The position numbers were made by a program, and so were the translations under genes. The notes under the pieces are model-generated. The model searched no databases, was not told where the DNA came from, and saw only the letters and a program-made list of their open reading frames with translations. This document shows positions 11,240 through 22,497 of a DNA stretch of 64,000 bases, one piece after another; the first letter of the stretch is position 1; each line of letters opens with the position of its first letter. Source of the DNA: Forficula auricularia. Lineage: Eukaryota; Arthropoda; Insecta; Dermaptera; Forficulidae. Location of the stretch: the NCBI GenBank assembly GCA_024734495.1, contig JALMQS010000075.1:1852935-1916934 (forward strand), given 5' to 3'.

Positions 11240-13065
11240 TATCTCAATTTAAACTTAACTCTGGGCTTAACATAGAGCCAGATCGTTCCATGTCGAATGC
11301 CTAATTCTCTTTTTTTCCTTCTCAATATAATAAAATAAATCTTAGGATATGTAGAATAAAATATCTGTTTAATTTAAATTCTTTAATTGATTTAAATCGT
11401 CGCGGATATTTACTTAAATATTTGAGATTTAGAATATGATTTTGGATTCCATCAATTTTATATTTCTTTTTATAATCAAGCCCCATAAATTTTAATTTAA
11501 ATAATTTTTCTTTTCCTGTAAAATTAAATAAAATGATACTAAAAAAGGATAAGGTGTCTAGAAAAAAATAAATAACTTATTAATCTTAATTTAATTATAT
11601 TTTATTTTTTCTTTACTATTATTAAATACATGAATATCATATTTGTTAAATATAATTCTTAAATTTTATCATTTAGTGACATTAATTTGTCTACCTGCTC
11701 TAATGGTAGTCTTAGATTTAATCTAGAGAGTTATCAATAATTATCCTCCATTTATTATCGCCAACATGAATCTTCTCATATTTCATTTAATATAAAATGT
11801 AATCATTTACTCGATTTCTTGGCCTAAGTCTTAGGCGTAAGATGACTTTGAAAATAAGCAAAACATCTCTGAAACTGGTTCCGATAATAATACGATAGAT
11901 GCATGCTAGGCCCACTAAAATAACATATTTTAAAATAATTTATTAATAGGTTTTACTTTGAAATAATGTTTTAGAAATCGAATGCTATTAATCAATAAGA
12001 TGTAATTAATTTGAATTTTTTCTACTTAGAGTAAAAGTGATTTTTGAAAGAAAAACTTTTTTAATCAAAAAAACCTAATCAATTTTTTACTAATTACAAT
12101 ATCCATTATTCAGGATTGATTTATGCATCCTAGAAAAAGGGCTAGGTACAATAAATAAATTTTATTTTCATTTGACTCCAAGCCTGTCAGCAATTCTTGA
12201 AGATTTTCTCCAATAATAACGATATGGAATCTTTGACGTGTGAAATGATTATCTTAGTATGAAGTCAATTAGAGGTAGTTAGGTATGACCTGAATAGCAA
12301 TGATAATGACATGAAGATTGTAGGTTTCGGAAGCAAGTGGAGAATTCAGGCCTCTAAAATTCATAGGGAAGAATTCGTTCGATTTGTTTTTAATTTAACT
12401 GCAAATATGTGATGGGTATTTGTGATTTGCGCAATTAGTAATTGATACAGTTACATGGATCTAATTTTTGAAGGGCCTCAGTTTAAACACAATCCCATTA
12501 CTTATAATAAAAAAATGCTTTGCTTTTCTTTATTGAGATGTTAGTTTCTATTACTTTGAAGTAAAGCATCCCACATACAGTAGCAGTAATAATTAGGATG
12601 TTAATTTTATTTTCAAAGAAATAAGGAGCACCAATTTAAAAAAAGATGAAGATGTTTATCGCAACAAACATTTTTTTATCATGTATATAATTGAAGGAAA
12701 AAATACGTTTTCGAGACTGGGTACGCTGTTTACAAATTTTATTCAATTTTTATTTTGTTAAGCTTTTTTGAAATAATTATTTGACTAAGAGTTAACTTTT
12801 GTCATAAAGGTGATTAAAAATCTGAAATTTTGCTCACGAAATAAAATAATTAAGTTAATTAAAACATGAAGTCTGAGAGCTCCCTAAATACGAAGCCTCT
12901 AGCATTTAGGCAACGCTGCGAACACTTTGACCACCTTCACACTTTACTAAACGCAATTTGGTATGAAAAAACAATTAGAAACTTTTGTCTGAATTTAAAA
13001 TTAACTCTGATCGTATAGCTAGTAGTGTGTACCGAGCTAAAAATTTGATTTTTTTTTTTAAATTC
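11240..13065. other. AT-rich intergenic DNA, no gene seen
   Basis: No splice-bounded exon and no repeat with recognisable termini. A 54-codon AT-rich minus-strand frame at about 11325-11490 lacks support. This stretch could hide the missing last exon of the channel gene, but nothing encoding the expected membrane segment was seen. Confidence 0.45.
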
Positions 13066-13069
13066 TTTA

Positions 13070-13205
13070 TTTCTATTGAATGCAAGAAGTTCCAAACCCC
13101 TATAGATCTTGAAGACCCTCGCATTACCGAAGAGAAGAAAGTGATCAAGCGAAAGGTTTAAGGCTTAGGTGACCCTAGTGCAGGTCTTGAAGATTTGAAG
13201 ACCAG
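13070..13205 (-). pseudogene. Jockey-like LINE 3' end fragment
   Basis: Reverse complement of the Jockey-like 3' UTR (CTCGCATTACCGAAGAGAAG, GAAGATTTGAAGACC), beginning with a T run that corresponds to the poly(A) tail. About 130 bp long. Confidence 0.7.
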
Positions 13206-13492
13206 ATTTTATGCAGTAAAAAACTAAAAATATGCATTTAAATAGCCCAAATATACAATTATTTAATAAAATACATTAAAATTTAACAACTCATTTGTTA
13301 AGGTGAAGAAAAAAAAGCTAAAACAAAATTTGTTGTGTCCATGAAACAAGTATAATTGTTAATTATTATAAAAGACAAAGTATATATCCCCTTCTGACAT
13401 AAAAAAAATATCCAAACACCTCGGATTTAGTAGTTGACCATCTATCTCTCTTGATTAATAAGTAGGTATAATAATAATACTATATATAAGAG

Positions 13493-14070
13493 CCTAGATT
13501 AATTTGTAACAAAGCTGAGAGAATTTTCTTTAAAAAAATTACTCTCTTGCCTAGAATCGAACCGACGAACTCTTGAACTAAGGGCATCAGCTCTAGCCAT
13601 TACACCAATGCAACATTAATATTTATATCTTGATTTCTGTTACTAAAACTATATATTTTTGATTTAGACTTTGTGTCGAGATAATATTGTATTCATTTGA
13701 ACTCGAATGAAAATGAAAAAACACCAATAGATTTTAAATTAAGAAACATTAAATGTATATTAATTAACGAGGCAAATTTGAAATATAATTGTAATTTGGA
13801 CTCGAATTTTGAAATGAAAGACTCCAATTCATTTTAAATTAAGAAACATTAAATATATTGATAATTATTCCCCCCCCCCCCCCTTCGCCACTCAAAAATT
13901 AAAGAGGCGAAACTTTTAAGAGACGATGTATTTTCGGTAGTTTACGGGTATACATTTGGAGTGTGGTTTTTAAGAGGAATAAAATTTTTGGATCGAGACG
14001 CTGCCCGCCAGGGCACCAGCCCGGAGGGCCGAGCTTCGAGGGCGTGCCGAAGGCACGCACGCAAAGCTCG
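13493..14070 (+). mobile_element. Helitron/Helentron-like element carrying a tRNA-like segment, copy 1
   Basis: Starts CCTAGATTAATTTGTAAC and ends with the hairpin GCGTGCCGAAGGCACGC followed by a short tail AAAGCTCG before TT. Related copies occupy 16443-17092 and 30880-31764. A minus-strand tRNA-like region (about 13550-13612) has a B-box-like GGTTCGATTCTAGG and an A-box-like TGGTGTAATGGCTAGAG. A poly-C tract lies at 13871-13884. There are no inverted termini and no transposase; the 3' hairpin suggests rolling-circle elements, but the terminus CTCG is not the canonical CTRR. Confidence 0.55.
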
Positions 14071-14218
14071 TTAATAATAATTACATAAAAAAAAAATATT
14101 GAAAATCACTTTTAGATAAAAAAAAAAAAAAATGAGAAATAAAAACTTTTCATTAATTAAAACAAAAAAAAAATAATAAAAAAAAAACACAATTTTAGGG
14201 TCACACATATTTAAGATT

Positions 14219-14345
14219 TCAGTAGACAATATTTTTATATTGCATGTCAGAGGGCTTGATTTTTTGAAAAGATTCCATCTTTTTTCTTAAAAAGACACCC
14301 ACATCTTTGTTTGAATTATTGTAAATAAAATGTTTTTATCAAAAT
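14219..14345 (-). pseudogene. possible BESS-motif gene fragment
   Basis: A minus-strand frame of about 40 codons ends in a stop at 14219-14221. It contains DVGVFLRKKMESFQKI followed by SDMQYKNIVY, which resembles the BESS motif found at the end of MADF-BESS proteins, many of them transposon-derived. No splice sites or neighbouring coding sequence were identified, so the assignment is weak. Confidence 0.3.
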
Positions 14346-14689
14346 ATTCAAAAATGAATGTGTATGCATTTTTCCACAAATTTGCAAAATAAAGATGGTT
14401 TTAATTGCTTCTAAATGCACTTTATCGGAAAGCTATTAGGTCGCAACTGCTTATAAAATACAGGCAAACTAAATATGCAAATGCATAAAAAATCCGGCCT
14501 CTGATTATAACTTAAATATCGAAAGGGACCGAGACTGCGACCGAGTTTCAGTTCCTTGAAGTCATAGTGACAAGGCCGGATAAAGGGGCGGGCGAGCCGG
14601 GCGACTTTTTGAAGGGCGCCGAATTAAAAAAAAATATTTTTTTACATTCATAATATTTTTAGAATTTATAATTTTTTTTATTTATTTAT

Positions 14690-14885
14690 TGTCACCGGGA
14701 ACAAAGCCCATTTAGACAGCACATCAGTAAAGTGTTAGAAGTGTTAGCGAGGAGCCGAGTTTTAGCCGGTATAAATTTTTATATGTCAGCCAGGATCGAA
14801 CCCCGGAACTGCTCTATCATCGTCAGTCATCGATGCTGAAGCTGGGCTAGCGCGTTAGCCAGCTCGGCTAACCCGACTCCCCAAT
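14690..14885 (-). repeat. tRNA-derived SINE
   Basis: On the minus strand, GGGGAGTCGGGTTAGCCGAG begins a tRNA-like head with an A-box-like TTAGCCGAGCTGGCTAACG and a B-box GGTTCGATCCTGG. It is followed by a tRNA-unrelated body and an AATAAATAAA-rich tail. RNA polymerase III-type SINE; a functional tRNA is unlikely because the anticodon arm is not conserved. Confidence 0.65.
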
Positions 14886-14947
14886 TTATAAATTAAAATT
14901 GATTATTTTTACATGAGACAACGTTGAATAGATAACGAGATTTAGAT

Positions 14948-15258
14948 CGGTGTTCCGCAAAGTGTGTGCCGCGGTCCTTAGTTGGTGTGCCGCTGAAAAA
15001 TGTCAAGTTTTATGAAGATAATGCACCAACACATAACTGAGAACAGTTACGCGATCAGCCTTATCAACATTTGCTCCAAATTTTGATCGCCTGTGCTCTT
15101 TTAAGCAGGCTCACATTACTCATTAAACATCTTTTCATATTATATTGATTTTAATAATAAATAAAAATTAAATAAACATTGGTTTTTATTTTAGTGTACC
15201 TTTAAAAACTCTTGATTTGGTAGGTGTACCTTGAACACAAAAAGTTTGCGGAACACTG
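14948..15258. mobile_element. hAT-type MITE (GTGTTCCGCAAAG family), copy 1
   Basis: Termini CGGTGTTCCGCAAAGT and ACTTT/GCGGAACACTG-type ends are inverted, flanked by 8-bp duplications ATTTAGAT (14940-14947) and ATCTAGAT (15259-15266). The 8-bp duplication and CAG-like ends are typical of hAT elements. No coding capacity. A second copy is at 39855-40792. Confidence 0.85.
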
Positions 15259-15446
15259 ATCTAGATCACTCTTTTGTAAAACAAGTATGAAGGTATTGAT
15301 GATGTTGTTGTTGATGCGAAAGAACATTTCAAAATAAATGTATTCAACGTATTACTACTAGACCAAATTACGTCTTTTTTGATAGAACTTTTTGAACAAA
15401 CCAATGATTTCTGAATAATTGGGGATTTTTGTGTAATTTAAAAAAT

Positions 15447-15608
15447 GACTTAAATAAAGATGAATTACGCAAATGTTGCATGGATTTACATTTACTTTTA
15501 AAAGACAAACAAAAATTTGATATTGACCGTACTGAATTAATGAATGAAATTATATCATTCAAAAACCTAATTCCTGAGAATAGTACTTTAGAAATTCTTA
15601 ATTTTTAA
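15447..15608 (+). pseudogene. fragment of ZMYM1-like / hAT-family transposase
   Basis: A 53-codon frame ending in TAA reads DLNKDELRKCCMDL... then IDRTELMNEIISF and TLEILNF. This resembles the region before the dimerisation domain of the hAT-like proteins often annotated as zinc finger MYM-type protein 1-like. There is no start codon context and the flanks are broken, so it is a relic. Confidence 0.5.
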
Positions 15609-15869
15609 AAATTAACTACTTATATACAATTATGCCTAATTTGTGGAGCATTCTATACCATTTTCTTGAAGCTAAGAGAACATGAAGACAATTTTTAATT
15701 TCTTTAGGAGGTCAATGAAATCATTTGATGAATAATTACACGTGAAGCTAAAAGGACCGCCTTCAACGCCAAGTTACATTTATGAGGGAATGTATTCAAC
15801 CGATTCAGATGTTCAGACGCTAATTTGATCAGAAAAACCGCGACAAAACTTTCAAAAAATAAAATCATC

Positions 15870-16215
15870 CACTCGCTAACAGGTTAAAACAGAAATTGAA
15901 CCGAGCGTGTGTGAACGCGTTGATTGCTTTCTGTTCCCTAGGCACGTATTTGAACCTAATAGAAACCTGATGAAACCGGTTCGTGTCGAGGGGGTATTCG
16001 GTGCTCTATGGTTTCTATTAGGTACACTTATAACACTTATCGGAATCGACCGAAAACGAACCGAACCGAATATGCGTGAAACGGGCCTAATAATCGGCTT
16101 GCACGCCGACGTGATTTTTTTCATTTTAAAACCCATTAATAGTTCATGACAGATTATAACCCATTAGCCGACAAGATGCCCACCGGAGGCGGGCTTCGCA
16201 TCTGGTAACAAAATA
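15870..16215. repeat. repeat with a GC-rich hairpin end
   Basis: Locally GC-richer than its surroundings. Near the right edge AGATGCCCACCGGAGGCGGG and GCTTCGCATCT fold into a hairpin with the outer stem AGATGC/GCATCT. It resembles the 3' hairpins of the Helitron-like elements here but lacks a CTRR end. Open frames on both strands look like chance. Confidence 0.35.
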
Positions 16216-16300
16216 AAGTTGAGAAAGTATAGGGGAATAAAATTCTATACGTATTATTTTCTTGAAATATGTATTATACATACGGAACTCTCTCACTTAC

Positions 16301-16399
16301 CAATTATATCGAGATTTGTAAATGAGGAATACATTATTATCTCTTTCAAATGGAGGGTTATTTAGAGATATATCTACCCATCTCTCATTTCGAATCCCC
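16301..16399 (-). CDS. DEG/ENaC channel, exon 10 (last one found)
   Basis: Bounded by ATTTTCAG/G and TG/GTAAGT on the minus strand. It takes two bases from exon 9 to make Lys, then reads GIRNERWVDISLNN...VFLIYKSRYN and leaves two bases (TG). The content fits the extracellular beta strand just before TM2 in pickpocket channels. The next exon must supply one base and the TM2 sequence; none was found downstream. Confidence 0.75.
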
Positions 16400-16442
16400 C
16401 TGAAAATAAAAAGAAATTTATATTATTTACTATATATATTTG

Positions 16443-17092
16443 TCTAGATTAATTTGTAACAACGCTGAGAGAATTTTCTTTAAAAAAATTACGCTCTTGC
16501 CTAGAATCGAACCGACGAACTCTTGAACTATGGGCATCAGCTCTAGCGATTACACCAATGCAACATTAATATTTGTATCTTGATTTCTGTTACTAAAACT
16601 ATATATTTTTGATTTGGACTTTGTGTCGAGATAATATTGTATTCATTTGAACTCGAATGAAAATGAAAAAACACCAATAGATTTTAAATTAAGAAACATT
16701 AAATATATATTAATTAACGAGGCAAATTTGAAATATAATTGTCAGCGCGGATTTTAAACTGATGGCTCCAATCGATTTTCATTAACCAGGCAAATTTGAA
16801 ATATAATTCTAATTTGGACTCGAATTTTTGAAATGAAAGACTCCAATTCATTTTAAATTAAGAAACATTAAATATATTGATACATTATTCCCCCCCCCCC
16901 CCCCTCGCCACTCAAAAGTTAAAGAGGCGAAACTTTTAAGAGACGATGTATTTTCGGTAGTTTACCGGTATACATTTGGAGTGTGGTTTTTTAAGAGGAA
17001 TAAAATTTTTGGACCGAGACGCTGCGCCGCCAGGGCACCAGCCCGGAGGGCCGAGCTTCGAGGGCGTGCCTAAGGCACGCACGAAAAGCTCG
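16443..17092 (+). mobile_element. Helitron/Helentron-like element carrying a tRNA-like segment, copy 2
   Basis: Starts TCTAGATTAATTTGTAACAA and ends with the hairpin GCGTGCCTAAGGCACGC and AAAAGCTCG before TT. It is the same family as 13493-14070 and contains an extra AATATAATTGTCAGCGCGG block. It has the minus-strand tRNA-like region at about 16500-16562 and a poly-C tract at 16891-16904. It sits in intron 9 of the channel gene, about 44 bp upstream of exon 10 in transcript order. Confidence 0.55.
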
Positions 17093-17774
17093 TTATTAAT
17101 ATTCAAATAGGAATTATGAATTCTTATTTCTCGATTAAGAAATTCTTACACTTGACTAAACTCAGATACTTTCTTTAAGAAACTTTACTCACTATACATT
17201 ATGCATAATAGAACTTTTGAAATTCTATTACTTTCTATAAACATTTGGTTTCACGCTTTTTCAAAATATCTTTCCCCTTTTTTTTTTAGTTTTTATACAC
17301 AATTTAGAGCCTCTCTCCTCGATATGGAATTAATTACTTACATAATTTAGAAATCATTAAATTTATAACTCGTCCCTATAACTTTTCAAAGCGAAATATG
17401 AGGACAAAACATTAAAATAATATAAATTATCTTTTTTATGTTTAGCTCCTTCGTATTAATAATAGAAAATTTTGAGATGGATAAATGAAATTTAATAAAT
17501 GTTCATGTCGATCATGGTAGATCGTCCCTTGGGGATGTGATTTGACATGGAGATACTATTTTTAAATATTTAACCACTTTTTAACTCTTGGACTGTCTCT
17601 CGTCGAATGTATTCTTTCTGGAACTGTGATATGTTATCTGTGATTTCCTAGTGAAATGTGTTGTTCAATCAAAAAATTTTATAAACAAAAAAAAATGTAA
17701 ATAGGTCTGATGAGCCAATCAATGGCGAAACTAGTAACAATAATAAATAATTCAACATGAACATTTAGGGGGGG

Positions 17775-17890
17775 GGTCTAATAGGCTAGGCGGTAGCGTG
17801 TCATCCGACTAACCAAGTGGACCCGGGTTCGAATCCCACTCGAGGCATCCGGCTAAAATCTGACCCCCGGGATAGTGACAAATTTAAATT
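17775..17890 (+). repeat. tRNA-derived SINE head
   Basis: GTCTAATAGGCTAGGCGGTA starts a tRNA-like region with an A-box-like TAGGCTAGGCGG and a B-box GGTTCGAATCCC. It is followed by about 40 bp of non-tRNA sequence and an AAATAAATAG tail. It is too degenerate for a working tRNA. Confidence 0.6.
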
Positions 17891-17970
17891 AAATAAATAG
17901 TATCGTAAATGGCTTATGGCTAGAAAAGCCGAAAAGCCAAAAAAAATAAACTGCAACGGATCGTTGCTAA

Positions 17971-18546
17971 ACTTTATCCAAATTCATTTGAAATATTAAT
18001 ATGTTCTTGAGTAAAGTACTTTAAAATATAATTTTACTAAAAACTTTATTTAACCTTTCTTGTGGTCCCCAAGGTACTTAATTAGGATATTAAATTTCAT
18101 CAAAATTGGTTAAGTCATTTTCAAGATATTTAGAAAAAACTAAAATAGTACCGAAATAAAGTACTAATGTTTGTGGACCGATATGTACCAAAAACTAATC
18201 AGCGCTTCATTTTGTTAAACTAATGGTAGGTTTTCAATTTCATTTCAATCAGCGCAAAGGTGTGGAAAAAATCGTGGACCAAAAAAACGATAACACACTT
18301 ACATACATACATCCATCCATCCCCACGCACTTCCAAAAAAAATGGCACTTTTTGGCCTCTCGACGAGATTCCAGGTAATTTTTGGCAAAACCGTCACGTG
18401 CTAAAATTCAATCTCATTGAATACTTCAATTTGTGACCTAAATTGAGTCCATGGGTTCCGTAGTCTTTACCTGAGGACCCTTTGAAGTCGCGCTTGCCGC
18501 GAGAGCGATTCCAATACTTTCTCCCATGCTTCGCATTGGATAAAGT
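17971..18546. repeat. MITE with ACTTTATCCA ends, copy 1
   Basis: Both ends are ACTTTATCCA in inverted orientation. The 576-bp body is nearly identical to 62725-63299 in the opposite orientation. Both copies also share the flank TTAGCAACGATCCGTTGCAG outside one end, so the true element may extend to about 17951. Internal CTCGCGGCAAGCGCG hairpin. Non-coding. Confidence 0.75.
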
Positions 18547-18875
18547 AAAAACATGAACATTTATTTAATCTTTATCTTTTATCCATCTCAAAACTTTCTA
18601 TTATTAATACGAAGGAGCTAAACATAAAAAAGATAATTTATATTAATTTCTCACTTCTAAACACTAAAATACTCTATAATTAAACTAATAATAATTTAGA
18701 TTACTTTTACCCTCAATGTAATTTTGCAAAAAATATTAATAATAATTTTTTTCTTTTAGGCAATTATTTTCTGCTATGCTAGTTTGCTAAACTAATTGAG
18801 GTAAGTTTTTTTTTTCTTCAATTTTTTAATAATTCAAAAATATTTCCAATAATTTAATCATTTTTTAATACTCAC

Positions 18876-18978
18876 TTGCGAATGTGTCTATCTTTTATAA
18901 ATATTTCTTGGGTCTCACATCTTTCCGGACATTGTTTGATTAACCGTTCTGTTGTCGGCTTAGTCATCTCTGATCTCC
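18876..18978 (-). CDS. DEG/ENaC channel, exon 9
   Basis: Acceptor TTTATAG/GG and donor CGCAA/GTGAGT. It takes one base from exon 8 (Arg) and leaves two. Reads RSEMTKPTTERLIKQCPERC then ETQEIFIKDRHIR. The C-x3-C pair corresponds to the conserved late extracellular cysteines of pickpocket channels. Confidence 0.8.
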
Positions 18979-19504
18979 CTATAAATAAATGGCAGTTTAA
19001 TTTCTTTTAATTGATTTGTATTTATGTTTATTAATTTCTGTAGTTAATTTGTATTGATGTTTTGTTGACCTAGACACCGAGGACTTGTGCCTCTAAGCAG
19101 GTCGAGTAATAAAGATTTATTTATTTATTTTTCTGCAGAGGGATTACATTTTAATTGAAAAAAAAGCAATTAAAATTAATGAATTCTTATTCATGTTAAC
19201 TATTGATAAGAATTTTTAATCGTATCTAGTAGTTGACTCCCCCCCCCCCCCCAAAAAAAAGCAGAATTTTGTTCTAAAGAAAATTAACTATTTATATTTG
19301 TGATCAGTTTTAAAAGAATTTGTGGATTAGTTGACTGAGTAAATCAGTCGATTACAATATAAAAATAAAATTTCAAAATTGCTTTCGACTTTCTAACAGT
19401 CAGTCGGCGGTTGAACAGAAATAGTTAATAATAATTAGTCTGGATATTGGGATCTTGGATTTGAAAAAATAAATAAAAGCTAATTTTCCAAAAGTTACAA
19501 CATG

Positions 19505-19533
19505 TTTCGTCGTATATTTTTCGACTTCTTCAG
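19505..19533 (-). ncRNA. hammerhead-ribozyme-like core
   Basis: Minus strand: CTGAAGA, one A, hairpin GTCG...CGAC, GAAA, then CATGTTGTAAC. It is the partner of 20625-20652 in the opposite arm. The core bases are intact apart from the one-base spacer. Confidence 0.55.
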
Positions 19534-19620
19534 GCAATTTTTAGGAGCTTAAACACAAACTTAATGTAAAAGGTATTAAACAAAATAAATAAAAATCTCA
19601 AACAAAATTGATCATTCAAG

Positions 19621-20286
19621 GTATGTATATAGAGTGGTCCTTATTTTGGGTATTTTCGAATTTTTACGCTCGCAGGGGCTCATATGGTTCGAAATAAATA
19701 AAAAAAAATATCTTCCAAGTTTTAAGTCCCTATCTCAATTTTAACCTGAGCCTCAGAGCGATGTAAGTTTCCCATCTAAATAACATGGGGCTTTTGGCAT
19801 TGAACGATCAATTTTTTATTCGGGCCAAAGCAATGGTTTAAAAAATTTGAAACTCTGTAGACTTTATCCTTATAATAATATCTCCCCTTCAGAATTTTTA
19901 CAGATTTGTAGCTATTATAATTTTGGAGTCTATAACTTACTAACACTAAGATATGGCAGTATTTTATCTAGCTGTAACTCCAAAATTATAATAACTAAAA
20001 ATCTGAAAAAACTCTGAAGGATAGCTACTATTTATAAGGGTAAAGTCTACAGAGTTTTCAATTTTTTGAAATATTACTTTGGCCGGAATAAAATATTGAT
20101 CGTTCACTGCCAAAAACCCCATGTTATTTAGATGGGAATCTTACATCGCTCTCAGGCACAGGTTAAAATTGAGATAGGGACGTGAAACTTGGAAGATATT
20201 TTTTTTTATTTATTTCGAACCATATGAGCCTCTGCGAGTGTAAAAATTCGAAAATACCCAAAATAAGAGCCACTCTATATACATAC
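19621..20286. repeat. 666-bp palindromic foldback element
   Basis: GTATGTATATAGAGTGG at the left is mirrored by CCACTCTATATACATAC at the right. The halves pair almost throughout (GGAAGATATTTTTTTTTATT, GAACGATCAATTTTTTATTC blocks), with the apex near 19955. Non-coding. Inserted inside the Penelope-like element. Confidence 0.85.
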
Positions 20287-20414
20287 TTTGAATGATCAAT
20301 TTTGTTTGAGATTTTTATTTATGCAATTGGATGTTGATGAAAGCAGTCCACGGTGGTTGTAAAAAATAAGACTATAGAGGTTTTATTATTTTACATTTAT
20401 TTGTTAAACCGACG

Positions 20415-20443
20415 TTTCGGAGATTTATTCTCTCCTTCTTCAG
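20415..20443 (-). ncRNA. hammerhead-ribozyme-like core, best stem II
   Basis: Minus strand: CTGAAGA, one A, perfect 5-bp stem GGAGA/TCTCC with a 7-base loop, GAAA, then CGTCGG. It is a separate, partial Penelope-like arm nested inside 19433-20755. Confidence 0.6.
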
Positions 20444-20624
20444 GGTAACAAAAAGTCAATGAAAGTAGTTCAAAAAATAGTTACTCTTTAGTTACTTTTT
20501 ATTTATTTTGTTTAATATCTTTTATATTAAGTTTGTGTTTAAGCCTTGTCAATTATGTCATTGCAGAATCCAGTCTAATGGTCTGTATATATCTATCAAC
20601 GAGAAAGCTGATCCTAAAAATTGC

Positions 20625-20652
20625 CTGAAGAAGTCGAAAAATTACGACGAAA
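20625..20652 (+). ncRNA. hammerhead-ribozyme-like core
   Basis: CTGAAGA, one A, GTCG/CGAC stem with loop, GAAA, then CATGTTGTAAC. Sequence nearly identical to its inverted partner at 19505-19533. Confidence 0.55.
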
Positions 20653-20844
20653 CATGTTGTAACTTTTGGAAAATTAACTTTTAATTATTTTCTCAAGTCC
20701 AAGATCCCAATATCCAGGCTAATTATTTTCAAAGATGGACGATAACAACCCAAATATAGTTAATGATTTTAGATAATTAACAAAGTTTATTGAAAATAAT
20801 GAAAATTTCCAATTAAAACTGGAAGTATATCCAATAGCTTAGCA

Positions 20845-20988
20845 CGAGGGGTGAACCGCCATTGGAATTAGGTGTACACCTCTTTGGAATTCATTAGATA
20901 ATGCCTCTTAATCTATTGTCTTCCAGTTGGAAATAAAAGTGGAAGTGGAAGTAGGTGTACACGATATTAGGTCGCGGTTCACCCCTCG
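20845..20988. mobile_element. hAT-type MITE (CGAGGGGTGAACCGC family), copy A
   Basis: The inverted ends CGAGGGGTGAACCGC and GCGGTTCACCCCTCG are perfect over 15 bp. An exact 8-bp duplication GCTTAGCA flanks it (20837-20844, 20989-20996). The internal GGTGTACACC-type blocks are also inverted. 144 bp, non-coding. The related copy B at 30194-30419 has an expanded internal satellite. Confidence 0.9.
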
Positions 20989-21190
20989 GCTTAGCATTTG
21001 AGCTCATCATTTTTAATAAATTTATTCATCAAAATGAATTATTTTTCATATATTAATTAAGGTAACTTTTAAGGAGTTCGGTGTTGGTTCTAGGTGAAAC
21101 ATTTTAATATAATAATAAAACTTGAGTAAGATACGAGGTAGGTTTCACAAAAAAAGAAATAAAACAAAATTGAGTTTTGAATTCGATATA

Positions 21191-21214
21191 TTTCGGGGGT
21201 TAGCCCATTATCAG
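21191..21214 (-). ncRNA. mutated hammerhead-like core
   Basis: Minus strand CTGATAA (the conserved second G is A), T, stem GGG/CCC, GAAA. The right arm keeps only the hairpin and GAAA (about 22503-22518). Confidence 0.4.
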
Positions 21215-21510
21215 GAGTCTAAGAAAACTGATTACATATTGGAAAAATAGTTTTACAAGTAAGAATTTAAAAAAAAAAAATTTTTATTTAAATGTATGTG
21301 GTGGGGGGAATGTAGGGGAAGAGGAGAAGTTGTTCTAAGAATTAATATTTTCTATTGAGATTTGAGCTGGCTGAAAGGGATCTATACCTGCTATTATAAT
21401 AACGAATGGACAAGTACCTGAGAAGGTACAACTTGAAAGGTATATGAGAGAGTGCAATTACCCTAGTATATTCAATGTGCAAACAATGGAAGGAATGTTT
21501 ATTTAATTTA

Positions 21511-22497
21511 TTATAACATATAATCAATAATTGTATTTTTATACACTTCCAATTGATTATTTAAAATATTTGAATTATTAGAGAGGGCTATTTTTATCTC
21601 GGTGGATTCCAAGAGGTCCAATTTAAGGCCTTTTCTTTCAAAATGAATGAGGATAGGGTTATTATTAGAGGGTGAATGGTTAGATTCATGTAAGTGAATT
21701 GCGAAGGCTGAGGTCGAATCTAAATTGATGTTATCGGATTTGTTGAGATGATTAAGGGCTCTTACATGCTCGGAGTAACGTATTTTGAAAGCGCGACCTG
21801 TCTGCCCAATATAAAACGCATCACAATCTTGACAAGTTAATTTATACACTCCTGATTTGTCTAATTTATCAATTTTGTCTATTTTATTGTTAATTAATTG
21901 GGAGCCTAAATTGTTGTTGTTGTATAAAGCAGGAGTGATTCCATATGATCTAAGGGTATAAGCTAATGGAGATGTCAGATGATTAGAAATGAAGGGTATT
22001 CTTCTATATATTTTTTTTCAGTTCCCGATTCTAATGAGTGTAAGTGTGAAATAGTGAATTTACGTTTGATTTTATTATAAATTTTGTTGATAGTCGAAAT
22101 GTTATATGCATTATTCAGGGCTATATTCTGAATGATGTTAAGCTCTTTATTGAAATTTATAGTATTCATGGGTATACTGAGGAGTCTATGAATCATTGAA
22201 TAGAATGCTGCAAATTTTGTATTAATGGGGTGATTAGATGAAAAGGGAATGACTGTGTCCGTGAAAGTGGGTTTTCTATATATTTCATAGTGTAATTTTT
22301 GATGTGAAATAGTTATTTGAAGGTCCAAGAATGCGAGAGTATTATTTGTACCTATTTCAGAAGTAAATTGTATATTTTCATGGAGAGTATTAAGATATTG
22401 TTGGAATAGATTAATTTGTCTTTTAGTCCCAGACCATATGACAAAAATATCGTCTACATATCTACGCCAGAACACAATATCTTTGAAATAGTGGTTG
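21511..22497 (-). pseudogene. Penelope-like RT (C-terminal part) plus GIY-YIG endonuclease
   Basis: Reading on the minus strand from about 22497: FKDIVFWRRYVDDIFVIW includes the catalytic YVDD of reverse transcriptase, followed by TLAFLDLQI and the RT thumb region to about 22015. After a one-base shift in an A run near 22015, the frame continues (IPFISNHLTSPLAYTL) into GVYKLTCQDCDAFYIGQTGR, the GIY-YIG endonuclease core with a CxxC pair, and ends at 21511. The order RT then GIY-YIG is specific to Penelope-like elements. The N-terminal two thirds of RT are missing. The single homopolymer frameshift suggests a fairly recent copy. Confidence 0.9.

Larger units (their letters stand above)
17420..18655. 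repeat. inverted-repeat element with nested insertions
   Basis: About 85 bp at 17425-17510 (ATAATATAAATTATCTTTT, TTAGCTCCTTCGTATTAATA) recur as the reverse complement at 18552-18650. Between the arms lie a SINE-like segment and a 576-bp MITE. No coding region remains. Confidence 0.7.
19433..20755. mobile_element. Penelope-like inverted-repeat insertion with 12-bp target duplication
   Basis: Flanked by ATAGTTAATAAT (19421-19432) and ATAGTTAATGAT (20756-20767), 11 of 12 identical. Inverted arms (about 19440-19545 and 20615-20728) contain facing hammerhead-like cores. A one-sided tail lies at the right end. The interior holds a 666-bp palindrome and a second partial Penelope-like arm (about 20337-20500). 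No reverse transcriptase remains. Lies in intron 8 of the channel gene. Confidence 0.75.

Noticed and set aside
13550..13612. tRNA gene on the minus strand
   Set aside because: Boxes are recognisable but the anticodon and acceptor stems do not fold properly, and the same block recurs inside three mobile elements.
15907..16149. Overlapping 80-86 codon ORFs on both strands
   Set aside because: GC-richer repeat segment ending in a hairpin; the two frames are complementary and neither shows a domain.
18760..18801. Plus-strand 41-bp segment between CTTTTAG and GAG/GTAAGT
   Set aside because: Good splice sites but stops in all three frames and no neighbouring exon; it lies close to channel exon 9 on the other strand.
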